Assembly: GCF_965276875.1 (NCBI RefSeq)
Contig: NZ_OZ255701.1
Span: 2,852,001-2,916,000, forward strand
Length of the DNA stretch: 64,000 bases
Reading direction: 5' to 3'
Origin: Lichenicoccus sp965276875
GTDB lineage: Bacteria; Pseudomonadota; Alphaproteobacteria; Acetobacterales; Acetobacteraceae
Of this stretch, positions 1-7,450 are shown in pieces (positions within the stretch are counted from its first letter, which is position 1; each line of letters starts with the position of its first letter). A program made the position numbers and the translations under genes. Under the pieces are notes generated by a model. That model made no database searches. It saw only the letters and a list, made by a program, of their open reading frames with translations, and was not told the DNA's origin.

Positions 1-2
1 TG

Positions 3-830
3 ATCGTACGTCCGACAGAAAACCGCGCCTACACCATCTTCGCCCAGGATTTCGAGCGCAGCGGCTATGCCCGCGGCACACTCGCGCCACGCGCCGGCAT
101 GGTGGCGGCGATCCCACCCATGGACGCGCCGGCGCTGCGGTCGATGACCGACATGGGCATGCCGAAGATGATGCCGGACCAGGTCGACGCCTCCACGCCA
201 GAGCGCACGCGCATCGACGCCATTATGGGCAAGATGGACGGCAAGCCGGACGCGCAACAGAAAGCCCGGCTCGCCGCCTATCAGCCGATGGCGATGCGCC
301 CGATGGGCGGCCCCAAGCTCCACCCGGGCGTCGAGAATATCTACGTCGCCAAGATGCCGGACGACCGGCTGGCGCTGCCGGGCGACGGACTCAACTATCT
401 GGCCGGCAAACGACGCATCCTGACCTACGGGGATCTGCGCTCCGTCAACCCAGGCTTGGATAAGCGGCCGCCGACCCGCGAGATCGTGCTCAATCTGACC
501 GGCAACATGCAACGCTTCATCTGGGGCTTCAACGGCAAGAAATTCAGCGAGGTCGGTCCGATCGACGTCAAACTCGGTGAGCGCTTCCGCATACGCTACA
601 TCAACAACACGATGATGAGCCATCCGATCCACCTGCACGGCATGTGGCAGGAACTCGAGAACGGCGGCGGCGAGCACCGGCCTTATCTGCATACCGTCAA
701 CGTCAAGCCGGGGGAGAATATCAGCGTGCTGGTGACACCGCTGGCGACCGGACAGTGGCCGCTGCATTGCCATGTGCTGTACCACTTCGAGGCGGGCATG
801 TTTCGTACGCTCCGGGTGCTGCCGGCATGA
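3..830 (+). CDS. copA: Copper resistance multicopper oxidase CopA, C-terminal part
   Basis: Only the 3' part is present; the reading frame is open from the left edge and its start lies outside the window. CopA proteins are periplasmic multicopper oxidases that oxidise Cu(I) and bind copper. The visible part has the family-typical FAQDFERSGYARGTLAPR stretch just inside the window, a Met-rich section around bases 120-310 (MDAP, MTDMGMPKMMPD, MAMRPMGG) of the kind thought to bind copper, and the copper-ligand motifs HPIHLHGMW and HCHVLYHFEAGM near the end. The last base overlaps the ATG of copB (ATGA), so the two genes are translationally coupled. The classification as CopA rather than another oxidase rests on the Met-rich insert and the copB neighbour. 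Confidence 0.95.
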   Translation: MVRPTENRAYTIFAQDFERSGYARGTLAPRAGMVAAIPPMDAPALRSMTDMGMPKMMPDQVDASTPERTRIDAIMGKMDGKPDAQQKARLAAYQPMAMRPMGGPKLHPGVENIYVAKMPDDRLALPGDGLNYLAGKRRILTYGDLRSVNPGLDKRPPTREIVLNLTGNMQRFIWGFNGKKFSEVGPIDVKLGERFRIRYINNTMMSHPIHLHGMWQELENGGGEHRPYLHTVNVKPGENISVLVTPLATGQWPLHCHVLYHFEAGMFRTLRVLPA

Positions 831-1615
831 GGGCCGTAGGTTACGCGGGGCTATCGCCGCTGCTTGGCGCGCTGCTCGGGCTGGTCGCGGCCAGTCCGGC
901 GCGCGCGCAGCTCTTCGGCACCTCCCTGGGCACGAGCACGCTGCATGGTGCGGCACCCTTCGGCAATCCGATTGACGATTCGCGGCTATATGTGCACGGC
1001 TATTTCGACCAGCTTGAGGGACGCTTCGGCCAGGGGAGTTACTTGCGCTGGGACGGACAGGCCTGGATCGGCAACGACTACAACAAGCTCTGGCTGAAGT
1101 CCGAAGGGCGATACAATGTTGACCGGAAGGGTCAGACTTCAGACGGTGATCAGGAACTGCTCTACGACCGGCCGATCACCACCTTCTTTGACGTCCAGGC
1201 CGGCGTGCGCGTCGATCTTGACAACCTGCCCGCTCGCACCTGGGCAGCACTCGGCGTCCAGGGCCTCGCGATCGGTTTCTGGAACGTGGAAGCCACCGCC
1301 TATGCCAGCGACGGCGGCCACTACGCCTTGCGCACCAACGCCTCTTACGATCTCTATCTTACCCAGCGCGTCGTGTTGCAGCCGCAATTCGAAACCAATT
1401 GGTACACCACCGAGGATCGCGGACGCCAGGTGGGCGCCGGGCTGTCCGACATCGACATGGGCCTGCGCCTACGCTACGACATCACCCGTAAACTGGCACC
1501 CTATATCGGCGTCGCCTACCAGCGCTATTTTGGCGGCACCGAAGGCTTGGTGCGCGAGCAGGGTGGCCGTATCAACGACGTTCGTTTTGTCGCGGGACTT
1601 CGTACCTGGTTCTGA
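827..1615 (+). CDS. copB: Copper resistance outer membrane protein CopB
   Basis: Encodes 262 residues. The start chosen is the ATG overlapping the copA stop (ATGA), because it is followed directly by a signal peptide (residues about 1-27, ending SPARAQ). The mature protein has the CopB hallmarks: YVHGYFDQLEGR, WDGQAWIGNDYNKLW, then a succession of amphipathic beta strands ending in an aromatic residue (...LRTWF), as expected for an outer membrane beta-barrel. CopB works with CopA in periplasmic and outer-membrane copper tolerance. An N-terminal Met/His-rich segment seen in some CopB proteins is absent here. No copC or copD and no copRS regulator follow; a decayed MFS gene begins immediately downstream. 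Confidence 0.95.
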   Translation: MRAVGYAGLSPLLGALLGLVAASPARAQLFGTSLGTSTLHGAAPFGNPIDDSRLYVHGYFDQLEGRFGQGSYLRWDGQAWIGNDYNKLWLKSEGRYNVDRKGQTSDGDQELLYDRPITTFFDVQAGVRVDLDNLPARTWAALGVQGLAIGFWNVEATAYASDGGHYALRTNASYDLYLTQRVVLQPQFETNWYTTEDRGRQVGAGLSDIDMGLRLRYDITRKLAPYIGVAYQRYFGGTEGLVREQGGRINDVRFVAGLRTWF

Positions 1616-2200
1616 GGCGCCAGCATACAACAGATCGGACTGCTCTCGTCCGGCTGGTCATTGGGGTTTGTGGCGGCCTGTATCTTTGTCGGAAGAGTGT
1701 CGAGTGCGGTCGGACATGTGCGCGGCTTTGCCGGCCTGGCTGCGGTCAGCGCCTCGGCGGCGCTGCTTCTGCTGCCGTTGGATAATCAGGTTGTCTGGAT
1801 CGTCCTGCGTGTCGTCATCGGGTTCTGCTTCGGTGGTCTCTCCATCATCATCGAAAGCTGGCTTAACGACCGCAGCGACAGCAGCCGACGCGGCGGCCTG
1901 CTTGCCGTCTATATGACCGTGGGTTTGCTGGCCTCGCTCGCCGGCACTCTCAGCGCCGCACTCGTCGATCCGATGGCAGGATTTGCCTACACGTTGATGG
2001 TGCTGGCACTGGTGCTATCGATTGTGCCGATCACCCTGACGCGCGCGCCGCAACCAAAACCGATTAGGCCGTTCTCGATCAAGTTGCTGGCACTCTAACA
2101 GGTCTCGCCTTCGGGCGTCTTCGGTTGCCTCTGCGCGGGACTTGCGATCGGCGCATGGCGAGGGCCGCTTCCATCTTACGGGCTGTCCCCAGGGCTATCG
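1616..2200 (+). pseudogene. Decayed MFS transporter (YcaD-like) remnant
   Basis: An open frame begins directly after the copB stop and reads IQQIGLLSSGWSLGFVAACI, then RRVGH-like VSSAVGHVRGF and IIIESWLNDRSDSSRRGGLL, which are typical of the YcaD-type MFS family. The N-terminal helices and a start codon are missing. A TAA at 2096-2098 stops the frame after KLLAL. The same frame then continues with VSPSGVFGCLCAGLAIGAW, which again resembles the family, so the TAA is an internal nonsense codon, probably at a former Tyr. Similarity fades after about base 2170, so the right boundary is approximate. It could in principle be expressed as a 145-residue fragment from 1661, but that would lack most helices. 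Confidence 0.8.
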
Positions 2201-2206
2201 CCGTCC

Positions 2207-2518
2207 TCACTCAGGGTTGCTGGACTTCGCAATGTTACCGGGTTGGTTGTCGATCAGTCGATCAAGCTGCGTACAGGCCGCCTGCATGTCGTTCCGATCT
2301 GATGCTGCCTGAGCCGTCCGCGGTAACCGCCTGCATCGGGCCTCCAGCGCCTTCACGTTCGTATCGCCCGCTGTCTGTGGGTAGGAGGTAATACCCGGCG
2401 TGCCGACGCCCGCATTGGCGCGCGACGGCATAGGCTGCGTGCATCCGGCGAGGCCGAGGAGGATTGCCGAGCAAGCTGCCGTAACCCTGGTCGCCGGCAT
2501 AAGACTCTTCGTCGCCAC
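2207..2518 (-). CDS. Small hypothetical lipoprotein
   Basis: A 103-residue product if translation starts at the GTG at 2518, which has AAGGTG six bases upstream; an ATG at 2500 is the alternative. The N-terminus has basic residues, a hydrophobic stretch (AACSAILLGL) and a lipobox LAGC, so it should be exported and lipidated. The mature part is Ala/Arg-rich and has two further cysteines (EARCRR and QAACTQ). I do not recognise a family. It lies head-on to the decayed MFS gene and next to a block of palindromic repeats, so it may be part of the same accessory region. Confidence 0.5.
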   Translation of the reverse strand: MATKSLMPATRVTAACSAILLGLAGCTQPMPSRANAGVGTPGITSYPQTAGDTNVKALEARCRRLPRTAQAASDRNDMQAACTQLDRLIDNQPGNIAKSSNPE

Positions 2519-2799
2519 CAGGATCACCTTGCACCAATTGTCAGACGCAGGAAAAGAGATCCCACGAACAGGCCGTGGCCTCAACACACGTACGCGTAAA
2601 ATCGCTTCAGCCTGCGCCACTGGTGCTGAGACCTGCTTGGCTTGCAAAGAGGCGCGGCTTTACGGTTGTGTCGCATGAGGGCGCCCTTGCCGTATGGGGT
2701 CCATCGTCGCCTAACAGGATTTTGACAATTACAAGGTAACTGGCAGTGAAGCCGGGCGAGCTTGCCGCCATTCTCATGATGCACTGAGATCAGAAAAGC
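2519..2799. other. Intergenic stretch without a recognisable gene
   Basis: About 280 bases between the small lipoprotein and the palindromic elements. Short open frames exist on both strands but none has a plausible start signal, codon use or family resemblance. Base composition is less GC-rich near 2710-2800 than in the surrounding genes, which fits non-coding DNA. I see no convincing promoter or RNA here. Confidence 0.5.
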
Positions 2800-2856
2800 C
2801 TAGTGTCGTGATCCTGAAATTCGTAAGAGCGAATTTCAGGATCAGGTCGACACTAG
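2800..2856. repeat. 57-bp palindromic element bounded by CTAG
   Basis: A near-perfect inverted repeat. The outer arms are CTAGTGTC and GACACTAG, and the inner arms are TGATCCTGAAATTCG and CGAATTTCAGGATCA, around a six-base loop (TAAGAG). Arms are interrupted only by a few bases. Such high-identity palindromes with fixed ends are typical of REP-like or MITE-like dispersed elements. The last CTAG is shared with the next element. Confidence 0.8.
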
Positions 2857-2932
2857 CTTGTTGATTTTGCAGTATGCCGACTGTTCAGAAGGACGCCGAC
2901 AAAGTCGGCGGACTTCTGAACCGGCACACTAG
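2853..2932. repeat. 80-bp second palindromic element bounded by CTAG
   Basis: Directly abuts the previous palindrome and shares its CTAG. It contains an inverted repeat with arms TTCAGAAG/CTTCTGAA and GCCGAC/GTCGGC around AAA, extended outward by TGCCG/CGGCA, and ends CACACTAG. The CTAG tetranucleotides at 2800, 2853 and 2929 divide the block into two units. This suggests insertion of one mobile palindrome into, or next to, the end of another. Confidence 0.75.
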
Positions 2933-2979
2933 AGCCGATGCCATCCGACCATCAGCATTGACGAAGGCAAATTGAAACG

Positions 2980-4104
2980 ATGCAGCAATTCGTGTTCAGG
3001 ATCGGCGATGCCCTGCTTTTGTCGGCCGGCATGGCCTGGGACGTCGGCTGGAGCCTGGCGCTTGGCTTTATCCTGTCCGGAGTCATTCAGGCCGTGGTCT
3101 CGCAGGAGCGCATGCGTGAGGCGTTCGGTCGCGATGGTATCCGTGAAATTGCCCTTGCAACCGCTTTCGGCGCTGCGAGCTCAAGTTGTTCCTATGCGTC
3201 GGCCGCGGTCAGCCGGACCTTGTTCAAGCGCGGCGCGGCTCTCGTACCCTCCCTGGCCTTCCTGTTTTCGTCCACCAATCTGGTGATCGAGCTCGGGATC
3301 ATCCTGTATCTGCTGCTTGGCTGGCAGTTCATGGCCGCCGAATGGCTTGGCGGCGTCGTCCTCGTGGGGATCATGGCCGTGCTGGTGCGGGTGACCTATC
3401 CGGCCAAGCTGGTTGAAGAGGCGCGCCGCTTCAAGGAAGCCGGCTCCGGTCACGAGCACGCCTCAATGCCGCTGGAAGGGTCCACGATCTGGCAAAAGCT
3501 GCGTAATCCGCACCTGCCAATGCGGGTGGCGCAGACCTTCGTCATGGATGCATCCATGCTGTGGAAGGATGTCCTGATCGGCTTCCTGATCGCCGGGCTG
3601 TTGGGCGTGTTTGTTCCCAGCAGCTGGTGGGCAGCGGTATTTCTCAAAGGAAGTTCGCCCTGGCTTGCGGTTCCGGCAAACGCCGTGATCGGACCGATCG
3701 TGGCGGTCCTGAGTTTCGTCTGCTCGATCGGGAATGTGCCCCTCGCCGCGGTGCTCTGGTCTTCCGGCATCTCCTTTGGTGGCGTCCTGGCCTTCCTCTA
3801 TGCCGACCTGATCGTGCTGCCGCTGCTCGATGTCTACCGCCGCTATTATGGCTGGCGCATGGCAGCCTATATCGGCACCATCTTCTTTGTGACGGTGGTC
3901 CTGTCCGGCCTGTTTATGGATGTCGTGTTCAGGGCACTCGGTCTCGTGCCGTCCGCAAACAACAATATCCGGGCCGAAGTCACGCATTTCAGCCTCAACT
4001 ATACCTTCTGGCTGAACCTTGTATTTGGCGGGCTCACGATCGCCCTGATCATCATGGCCCGGCGTCATCCGATGCAGCACGACCACGCTACACATGCATC
4101 ATGA
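2980..4104 (+). CDS. ArsP/DUF318-type membrane permease
   Basis: A 374-residue integral membrane protein with about eight hydrophobic segments in two clusters separated by a charged loop (around residues 140-190, with HEHAS). The motifs GAASSSCSYASAAVSRTLFKRG in the first half and FVCSIGNVPLAAVLWSSGISFGG in the second are typical of the permease family that includes ArsP (PF03773). Members with conserved Cys in the first motif export organoarsenicals; others are of unknown substrate. The C-terminus is His-rich (HPMQHDHATH), suggesting metal contact. It follows the copper genes, so a metal or metalloid role is plausible, but the substrate is inference. No arsR-like regulator is adjacent. Confidence 0.85.
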   Translation: MQQFVFRIGDALLLSAGMAWDVGWSLALGFILSGVIQAVVSQERMREAFGRDGIREIALATAFGAASSSCSYASAAVSRTLFKRGAALVPSLAFLFSSTNLVIELGIILYLLLGWQFMAAEWLGGVVLVGIMAVLVRVTYPAKLVEEARRFKEAGSGHEHASMPLEGSTIWQKLRNPHLPMRVAQTFVMDASMLWKDVLIGFLIAGLLGVFVPSSWWAAVFLKGSSPWLAVPANAVIGPIVAVLSFVCSIGNVPLAAVLWSSGISFGGVLAFLYADLIVLPLLDVYRRYYGWRMAAYIGTIFFVTVVLSGLFMDVVFRALGLVPSANNNIRAEVTHFSLNYTFWLNLVFGGLTIALIIMARRHPMQHDHATHAS

Positions 4105-4174
4105 CGACCATGAAAGCCACGATGTTGAAGGCGCAAACGAGGGACGGTCATGACCCCTTGGGCCAGGGCACGCC

Positions 4175-4771
4175 CTACAACAGGCCCTTGAGCCGCAGCA
4201 TGCCGAAGGCGGCGATGCTGACCATGCAGGTGATGCGGCCGTCGCGGATCATCGCTTCCACCTCGTCCAGCGGAATGCGCCGGGTGATCATGTCCTGCTC
4301 GGTGCTCTCCGGCATCGGCGATTGCTGTTCGAGATCGGTCGCGAGGAACACATGGCCCTTCTGGTTGGAGTAGCCGGCTCCCTGGAACAGCACACCGGCA
4401 TGCTGCATGCGTCCGGCGACGAGGCCGGTCTCCTCGCGCAATTCACCGGCGGCGATGGTCTCTGGTGTCGCCCCCGCACGCTCCTCCCACATCCCCATCG
4501 GCAGCTCCCAAAGGCGCTGGCGCACCGGATAGCGATACTGCTGCACCATCGCGAGCCACGGCGCCGGGCCGTCGTCCCCCGGCTCGGCGCCCCCCGGCTC
4601 GGTGCCCAACGCCGCGACCACCACGAAATCGTCGCGCTCGACGACGCCGTAGAGCCCCTGCGCGCCGTCCGGCCGGCGGATGATGTCCTCGCGCAGCCGC
4701 AACCACTTGTTCTCGTAGGCAATCCGGCTCGACAGCGTGGTGATTTCCGACTTCGTCATGGGCTCCGGCAT
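4175..4771 (-). CDS. Nudix hydrolase (ADP-ribose pyrophosphatase-like)
   Basis: A 198-residue protein that probably hydrolyses a nucleoside diphosphate linked to another group. The Nudix box lies around residues 107-125: ...TPETIAAGELREETGL. The canonical REUXEEXGU core reads GELREETGL here, so the Arg is replaced by Gly while the metal-binding glutamates are kept. Upstream of the box are the family-typical VQQYRYPV and LWELPMG segments. It is transcribed away from the LOG gene, with 59 bases between the starts. An ADP-ribose or similar sugar-nucleotide substrate is inferred from the RYPVRQRLWELPMG pattern. Confidence 0.85.
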   Translation of the reverse strand: MPEPMTKSEITTLSSRIAYENKWLRLREDIIRRPDGAQGLYGVVERDDFVVVAALGTEPGGAEPGDDGPAPWLAMVQQYRYPVRQRLWELPMGMWEERAGATPETIAAGELREETGLVAGRMQHAGVLFQGAGYSNQKGHVFLATDLEQQSPMPESTEQDMITRRIPLDEVEAMIRDGRITCMVSIAAFGMLRLKGLL

Positions 4772-4830
4772 GACACGATCCGTATCACGCCGCTAGTGTC
4801 GTGCAGCTTAACCACGGAGCCATCCCGCCG

Positions 4831-5427
4831 ATGCCGGACCCGATACGCCAAGCCGCTTCCGTCGCCGTGTTCTGCGGATCGCGCTTCGGCGTCAAGGCCG
4901 CCTACACGGAGGCGGCGCGCGCCACCGGCGAGGGTCTGGCGCGGGCCGGCATCCGGCTGATCTATGGCGGCGGCAAGGTCGGGCTGATGGGCGTGCTCGC
5001 AGATGCCGCGATCGCCGCCGGCGGGCAGGTCAGCGGCGTCATCCCGCACTTCCTTTCGGCGCGCGAGGTTATGCACGAGCACGTTGCCGATCTCACCGTG
5101 ACGGACTCGATGCACAGCCGCAAGCAGCGCATGTTCGCAGGCGCCGACGCCTTCCTTGTGCTGCCCGGCGGCCTCGGCACCTTCGATGAGGCCATCGAGA
5201 TCATCACCTGGCGACAGTTGCGCCTGCATGACAAGCCGATCGTCATCGTCGATATCGACGGCTGGGCGCGAACGCTGCTCGCGATAGTCGAGAACGCGAT
5301 CGACGACGGCTTTGCCGATCCCTCGGCACGCGCGCTGTTCAGCATCGCCACGAGCGTGGAAGCGGCCCTTGCACAATTGCGCACGGTTCGCACCGAGGCT
5401 GCTTCGGCCGACATCGAGCGGCTGTAG
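4831..5427 (+). CDS. LOG family protein (nucleoside 5'-monophosphate phosphoribohydrolase)
   Basis: A 198-residue protein with the two LOG signature motifs: SMHSRKQRM and PGGLGTFDEAIEIITWRQL. Family members cleave ribose 5-phosphate from AMP-like substrates and, in plants and some bacteria, activate cytokinins. The N-terminal VAVFCGSRFG and YGGGKVGLMG are the expected nucleotide-binding segments. I chose the ATG at 4831; a GTG at 4801 would add ten residues. An 11-base match to the end of the palindromic element (CTAGTGTCGTG, 4793-4803) sits just upstream. The physiological substrate in this organism is not known. Confidence 0.9.
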   Translation: MPDPIRQAASVAVFCGSRFGVKAAYTEAARATGEGLARAGIRLIYGGGKVGLMGVLADAAIAAGGQVSGVIPHFLSAREVMHEHVADLTVTDSMHSRKQRMFAGADAFLVLPGGLGTFDEAIEIITWRQLRLHDKPIVIVDIDGWARTLLAIVENAIDDGFADPSARALFSIATSVEAALAQLRTVRTEAASADIERL

Positions 5428-5486
5428 GCCACATGGCAGAGAGCGTCTTGCCCCGATGCCGCCCCGGCGTTATACGCCGCCGCAGC

Positions 5487-5563
5487 CGGAGTGTAGCTCA
5501 GCCTGGTAGAGCACTGTGTTCGGGACGCAGGGGCCGGAGGTTCGAATCCTCTCACTCCGACCA
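5487..5563 (+). tRNA. tRNA-Pro (anticodon CGG)
   Basis: A full 77-base cloverleaf. The acceptor stem is CGGAGTG/CACTCCG, the D arm GCTCAGCCTGGTAGAGC, the anticodon stem CTGTG/CGCAG with loop TTCGGGA (anticodon CGG), and the T arm GGAGG-TTCGAAT-CCTCT. The discriminator base is A and the 3' CCA is encoded. The anticodon stem has a G-C pairing pattern with one weaker pair. The terminal GACCA begins a 12-base tandem repeat that runs into the next gene. Confidence 0.95.
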
Positions 5564-5611
5564 CTTGGCCGACCACTTGGCCGACCACTTGGCCGACCAC
5601 TTGGCCGACCA
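5559..5611 (+). repeat. 12-bp tandem repeat duplicating the tRNA-Pro 3' end
   Basis: Four exact copies of GACCACTTGGCC (5559-5606) followed by a partial copy GACCA. The first GACCA is the 3' end of tRNA-Pro, so the unit is the tRNA terminus plus seven downstream bases. The repeat ends ten bases before the ATG of the MFS gene at 5621 and therefore occupies the whole spacer between the tRNA and that gene. Confidence 0.9.
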
Positions 5612-5620
5612 ATCGGCTCG

Positions 5621-7450
5621 ATGATGGAGCAGCACTGGACCGCGCCCGGCGGCCCCGCCTACCGGCGAATCAACGTGGCCCTGTTCCTCTCCGGCTACGC
5701 CACCTTCTCGCTGCTCTACTGCGTGCAGCCGCTGCTGCCGCTGTTCTCGCGGCAATTCCGGCTCGACGCGGCGCAGAGCGCGCTGGCCTTGTCGGTCACC
5801 ACCGGCTTGCTCGCCCCCTCGATCCTGCTCGCCAGCGCCCTGTCCGAGGCGACCAGCCGCAAGGCGCTGATGGCGGCCTCGCTCACCGTCGCCGCCCTGC
5901 TCGACCTGCTCGCGGCCATGGCGCCGAACTGGAGCGTGCTGCTGCTGTTGCGCGCGCTGGAAGGCATCGCCCTCGGCGGCGCGCCGGCAATCGCGATGAC
6001 CTACCTCGCCGAGGAAATCCATCCCGACGGGCTTGGCCGGGCGATGGGTCTGTATGTCGGTGGCACCGCGATCGGTGGCATGGCTGGGCGCCTGCTGACC
6101 GGCTTTGCCGCACAACTCTCCGGCTGGCGCGGCGCGCTTGCCGTGATCGGCCTGCTGGGTGCTGCCAGTGCGTTGGCCTTCATGCTGCTGCTGCCAACCA
6201 GCCGCAACTTCCGTGCACGGCCAGGCTTCGATCCGGGCTTCCATCTTGCTGCCTGGACGCGCCAGATGCGAAACCCGTGTCTGCGCGCGCTGTTTGCGAT
6301 CGGCGGGCTGCTGATGGGGGCGTTCGTGACCTTGTATAATGCGGCGACCTACCGGCTGCTCGCACCCCCCTACCGTCTCGACCAGGCGGAGATCGGCGCC
6401 ATCTTCACCATCTATTTGCTCGGCACCGCCGCCTCCGCCACCGCCGGCACGCTGGTCGACCGGGTCGGGCGCACCCCCGTGCTGGCCGCGGCACTTGGCA
6501 CCGCGCTGCTCGGTCTGCTGCTCACGCTGCTGGCGCCGCTGGCACTGGTGATCGGGGGCTTGGCCGTGTTCACCGTCGGCTTCTTTGCCGGACACGCGGT
6601 GGCCAGCGGCAGCGTCGGCCGTCTCGCCCGCGGTGAGAAGGCGCACGCCGCCTCGCTCTATCTGCTCGCCTATTACCTCGGCTCCAGCCTGCTCAGCCTG
6701 GTTGGCGGTTGGCTCTGGGAGATCGGCGGCTGGCCGGCTGTCGCCTGGTTCTGCGCCGGCCTGCTGCTCGCGGCGTTGATGCTGGGCCGCCTTGCCGCGC
6801 CCGTGCTGCTGGCCCCCTTGCTGCTGTTGGCCGCCGGATCGAGCTCCGTGTCGGCGCGCGAAATCCCCTCCTCCTTCATGCAGGCGATGATCCGTGCTGA
6901 GAGCGTGAGCCCGGCGCCGGCACCGGCCGACATGCCGCCGATAAGGAGGCTGCGTATCGCCGGCGAGACGGTGCAGCTCGGCACCACCCCGATCGACACG
7001 CTGGCCGGCCGGCTTGGCGTCGCCGTCGAGCACCAGGGCGACGCCGGCGACAGCATCTCCTGGTTCTGCGTGCGTCTCGACCTGCTGCCCGGAACGCGCC
7101 ACGCGCCGCGCGATGCGCATGCGCCGAGCCTGTGGGTGATCGCCGATGCCCAGACCGCGAGCGTGCCGCGCGCGGTGAGCGCCATCGCTCTCGACGCCAT
7201 CGGCCGGGAGGCGCGGCGCTGTCCGGTGCCGGCGCGCGCGGTTGACCTCACCCTCGATCCACGCATCGCCCGTCCCGGCGCCAGTGCCGCGCACGTAACC
7301 AGCCTCTACGGCCAGCGGCCCGCGCGGCGCGGCCGCAGCGCCTACAGCCTGCCCGGCATGCAGCCGGATACCACGCCCCTGACGCTGACGCTGTCGATGC
7401 GCAACAACCATGTCGAGACCAGTTGGCTCGCCGAAACCCCGGACAATTGA
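5621..7450 (+). CDS. MFS transporter with extra C-terminal exported domain
   Basis: A 609-residue protein. Residues 1 to about 390 are a twelve-helix MFS transporter of the YnfM/arabinose-efflux kind (YCVQPLLPLFSRQF, RALEGIALGGAPAIAMTYL, LVDRVGRTPVL, YYLGSSLLSLVGGWLWEIGGW). An additional hydrophobic stretch (APVLLAPLLLLAAGSSSVSA) follows, looking like a signal peptide or a thirteenth helix. About 220 further residues form a soluble domain with no family I recognise (GETVQLGTTPIDTLAGRLG, WFCVRLDLLPG). The frame is continuous with no stop, so the sequence shows a fusion. An internal ATG at 6779 in the same frame could alternatively give a separate exported protein. The stop overlaps the next start (TGATG). 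Confidence 0.8.
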   Translation: MMEQHWTAPGGPAYRRINVALFLSGYATFSLLYCVQPLLPLFSRQFRLDAAQSALALSVTTGLLAPSILLASALSEATSRKALMAASLTVAALLDLLAAMAPNWSVLLLLRALEGIALGGAPAIAMTYLAEEIHPDGLGRAMGLYVGGTAIGGMAGRLLTGFAAQLSGWRGALAVIGLLGAASALAFMLLLPTSRNFRARPGFDPGFHLAAWTRQMRNPCLRALFAIGGLLMGAFVTLYNAATYRLLAPPYRLDQAEIGAIFTIYLLGTAASATAGTLVDRVGRTPVLAAALGTALLGLLLTLLAPLALVIGGLAVFTVGFFAGHAVASGSVGRLARGEKAHAASLYLLAYYLGSSLLSLVGGWLWEIGGWPAVAWFCAGLLLAALMLGRLAAPVLLAPLLLLAAGSSSVSAREIPSSFMQAMIRAESVSPAPAPADMPPIRRLRIAGETVQLGTTPIDTLAGRLGVAVEHQGDAGDSISWFCVRLDLLPGTRHAPRDAHAPSLWVIADAQTASVPRAVSAIALDAIGREARRCPVPARAVDLTLDPRIARPGASAAHVTSLYGQRPARRGRSAYSLPGMQPDTTPLTLTLSMRNNHVETSWLAETPDN

